Position numbers and translations under genes: made by a program
Shown: one piece after another, positions 61,769 through 64,000 of the stretch
Numbering within the stretch: the first letter of the stretch is position 1
Layout of the letters: each line of letters begins with the position of its first letter
Assembly (NCBI GenBank): GCA_964501335.1
Contig: CAZCTC010000029.1
Location: 25,654 to 89,653, forward strand
Length of the DNA stretch: 64,000 bases
From: CAZCTC01 sp964501335
GTDB taxonomy: Bacteria > Chloroflexota > Anaerolineae > B4-G1 > SLSP01
Direction of reading: 5' to 3'
The notes under the pieces: model-generated
The model's input: the letters and a program-made list of their open reading frames with translations, nothing else
The model's database searches: none
What the model was told of the DNA's origin: nothing

Positions 61769-63472
61769 GTGACCTTACAAAACCATCCGCCCGCTCCTCT
61801 GGAGGATAAAAAACCAGAACCGGCACCCCTAAAAGACCTGACCCCACAATTACATTGGAAATGGATCGCCCTCGCCAGCGTCGGGATCGTCCTGCTTTTC
61901 GTCTCCAGCATCCTGCTCTGGAACCGGCCGCGCCCCAACAACCAGCCGATCACCACCCTCACCACCGACATCCTGCCCCCGGGCGACCTGCACACCCCTA
62001 CCCCACCACCGCCGGCCACGGCCACCTTCACCCCCGAACCAGCCACCGCAACGCCCACCCACACGCCTCTGCCCACAGAGCCGGCAATCTACCACGTCCA
62101 ACCCGGCGACACGGTCTCCACCATTGCCGAAAAATTCGGCGTCTCCATGGATGAACTGCGCACCCTCAACAATCTCACCAACGATGTCATCTACCCCGAC
62201 CAGGAGCTGATCATTCCGGGCCTCGCCGCCTTCACCCCCACCCCCGTCCTGCCGGCCACAGCAACCAACACCCCATACCCCTCCACCATCATCACCCACA
62301 CCGTCGCCCGCGGTGACACGCTGGGCGGCATCGCCCTGCGCTACAAAGTCAGCGTCGAGGCGATCCAGAACGCCAACGACATCTCCGACGAAACGATCTT
62401 TGTCGGACAGGTGCTCCAGATCCCCATTCCCGTTACCCCCTCACCGACTCCCAAAGTGAGCGCCACTCCCACCCCTAAAACAACCGTCACCCCCACGCCG
62501 ACACCGAAAATTACCGTAACGGCCACCCCCACCGCCACCCTCGCGCCCTCTGCCACGGTCACCCTCCAGGCCGGCCCCTGGCAATTCTCGATCATGGAAG
62601 GCGATCTGGCCGCCGCCTATCCTCAAATCGAAGAGACCTCGCGTTTCCGCCTGCACTATACGCCCAACACCTACCCGGCCCGCGATCCGCAGGGACTGGT
62701 CGCCCGCGTTGACGGGGCACTCGACCACCTGGAAACGCTGCTCAACAAAGAACTCCCCAGCACCATTGACGTCTACATCGCCGGCACCCTCTTTGCGCCG
62801 CCCAATCTCGCCCTCCGCGGCCAGAGCTTTTCCGCCAATCGGCGCTGCTTCTTCCTGGAAGACGGCACCGGCACCGCCGAAGATCAACAATACATTACCA
62901 CCCATGAATTGACCCATCTCTTCGCCTGGAATACGCTAGGACGCCCCACCTCCGCCCTGGTAAGCGAAGGCCTGGCCGTCTACTCCGGCATGGGGATCGT
63001 CAACGACCCCGCACATCTGCCCCTACAGGAAATCTGCACGGCCTACCAGCGCGCCGACCAGCTGCCCGATGTCTCCCGAACGCTCCGCTTTGAGGGTCAC
63101 ATCCGCGACCTGCCCAACTATTACGCCGCCGGCTGCTTTGCCCAATACCTGATCGATACCTACGGCATCGAAAAATTCAAATCGCTTTACAACTCCGGCG
63201 ACTATCAAGGGCTTTACGATCGTTCCCTCGCCGCCTTGAAAGAAGAATGGGCCGCCGCCCTGGCCGCCGCCCCCGATCCCACCATCGACGGGACGGAGCT
63301 GCTGCGCCAGTCCCAGGCGCTCGCCGCCGCCTACGACACGCTCTTCACCGGCTTTACCGGAACCCCGGCCCAGCTGGAACGCTATCACACCCTGGATAAG
63401 GCCCGGCTGGCCCTGGCCGCCGGCCGCCTCACCGAGGTCGATACCCTGCTCAAACAACTGAGCGCACCCTGA
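61769..63472 (+). CDS. LysM double-domain membrane protein with MA-type metallopeptidase
   Basis: A 567-residue protein: short cytoplasmic start, one membrane helix (about 31-53), Pro/Thr linker, LysM1 (about 106-150, YHVQPGDTVSTIAEKFGVS), LysM2 (about 174-217, HTVARGDTLGGIALRYKVS), a second Pro/Thr linker, and a gluzincin-like peptidase domain with HELTH (near 379) and SEGLAVYSG (Glu ligand). LysM anchors to glycan; the peptidase probably trims envelope protein. The GTG at 61769 follows AGGAG; in-frame codons further left overlap the kinase gene. Confidence 0.82.
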   Translation: MTLQNHPPAPLEDKKPEPAPLKDLTPQLHWKWIALASVGIVLLFVSSILLWNRPRPNNQPITTLTTDILPPGDLHTPTPPPPATATFTPEPATATPTHTPLPTEPAIYHVQPGDTVSTIAEKFGVSMDELRTLNNLTNDVIYPDQELIIPGLAAFTPTPVLPATATNTPYPSTIITHTVARGDTLGGIALRYKVSVEAIQNANDISDETIFVGQVLQIPIPVTPSPTPKVSATPTPKTTVTPTPTPKITVTATPTATLAPSATVTLQAGPWQFSIMEGDLAAAYPQIEETSRFRLHYTPNTYPARDPQGLVARVDGALDHLETLLNKELPSTIDVYIAGTLFAPPNLALRGQSFSANRRCFFLEDGTGTAEDQQYITTHELTHLFAWNTLGRPTSALVSEGLAVYSGMGIVNDPAHLPLQEICTAYQRADQLPDVSRTLRFEGHIRDLPNYYAAGCFAQYLIDTYGIEKFKSLYNSGDYQGLYDRSLAALKEEWAAALAAAPDPTIDGTELLRQSQALAAAYDTLFTGFTGTPAQLERYHTLDKARLALAAGRLTEVDTLLKQLSAP

Positions 63473-64000
63473 AATAAAATAACCGGGGGCGGCCACATCG
63501 GGCCGCCCCTACACAAACAATCTCCCGTAGGGGTACCCCTTGTGGGTACCCAATCCTGACAAACCATATTCATCCTTCGGGGTGCCGCCCCCGGCATGGC
63601 GTTCTGTCCTGAAAATAGGGCTCTATGGCATGGCCCCGGCCTTGTAACGTCCCGCAAATGGCCCTTTCCCCGTAAAATACGACGCGCTGGATCGGAAGAG
63701 AGAGTTTTTTTGTTGATGTTTTGGTGCGCCTCAGAAGGCGCACCAAAACATGGCCTTTTCCAGAGCCGCACAGGCGACGCACTCTGAAGTCCCTCCCCCT
63801 CACTCCGATGCCGGCGGCGTATCTTCGCCACGAATCTCCTGGAAGCGCGTTGCGCCTTCACAACCGCAGGGGGGAGGGATTAGGGAGAGGGCCAGCGCCC
63901 GGATAATCCATTTTCATCCTTCGGGGTGCCGCCCCCGGCATGGCGTTCTGTCCTGAAAATAGGGCTCTATGGCATGGCCCCGGCCTTGTAACGTCCCGCA
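63473..64000. repeat. Composite repeat block at the right edge, no gene
   Basis: It repeats the module order of 16.8-17.2 kb: GTAGGGGTACCCC segment (63506-63565), CTGAAAATAG segment, hairpin element R17 in reverse (63647-63751, stem GGTGCGCC-TCAGAA-GGCGCACC) and CTCCCCCTCAC...GGGGAGGG segment. From about 63907 the first modules start again nearly identically at a 343-bp offset, and another element begins at the window end. Confidence 0.75.

Overview
The window looks like bacterial chromosome from a member of the Chloroflexota, probably Anaerolineae-like (inference). Supporting signs are secreted proteins with long Pro/Thr linkers, a secreted repeat protein ending in a YLPLIM-type tail, a DUF6391-type protein, zinc-ribbon/FHA signalling proteins, GC-rich C-ending codons and frequent TTG/GTG starts. 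I saw no rRNA, tRNA, CRISPR array, transposase or phage module.

Left part (1-16.7 kb) is mostly housekeeping: an esterase fragment, thioesterase, UbiX, a sortase, a DUF6391-type protein, DNA polymerase III delta, a NYN/YacP-type nuclease, a PadR-controlled MFS exporter, a YkvA-like/formimidoyltransferase-cyclodeaminase/sugar-isomerase operon, leucyl aminopeptidase, two ferritin-like paralogues, a radical SAM protein with a predicted leaderless mRNA, and a membrane glycosyltransferase. Middle part (17-39.4 kb) has TldD/TldE, an ELWxxDGT repeat protein, a macro-domain protein, a phosphatase/ion-channel/P-loop operon, a two-gene flavin and Fe-S amine dehydrogenase, an Lgt-like/PepSY-like/giant DUF4157-JAMM operon, and a DUF58-DUF4129 pair.

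From 39.6 to 54 kb lies an accessory catabolic island: IclR regulator, aminotransferase, aspartate carbamoyltransferase, two molybdenum hydroxylases of different architecture, MFS transporter and a hydantoinase/dihydropyrimidinase-type hydrolase. This suggests N-heterocycle (purine or pyrimidine) use. From 54.3 to 63.5 kb a five-gene module joins a membrane PPM phosphatase, a zinc-ribbon/FHA protein, a zinc-ribbon/FHA-FHA/ABC exporter (domain order as in mycobacterial Rv1747), a Ser/Thr kinase with a beta-propeller sensor, and a LysM/metallopeptidase protein. It reads as phospho-regulated cell-envelope export.

The intergenic spaces carry a dispersed element of about 110 bp with many copies in both orientations. 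Each has a hairpin with loop TCAGAA or TTCTGA and a conserved tail ending at GCGGGACGC. Stem bases differ from copy to copy but stay complementary. Other repeats (a MITE-like palindrome, 9-11 bp tandem motifs, composite blocks, long perfect hairpins) fill most of the rest.
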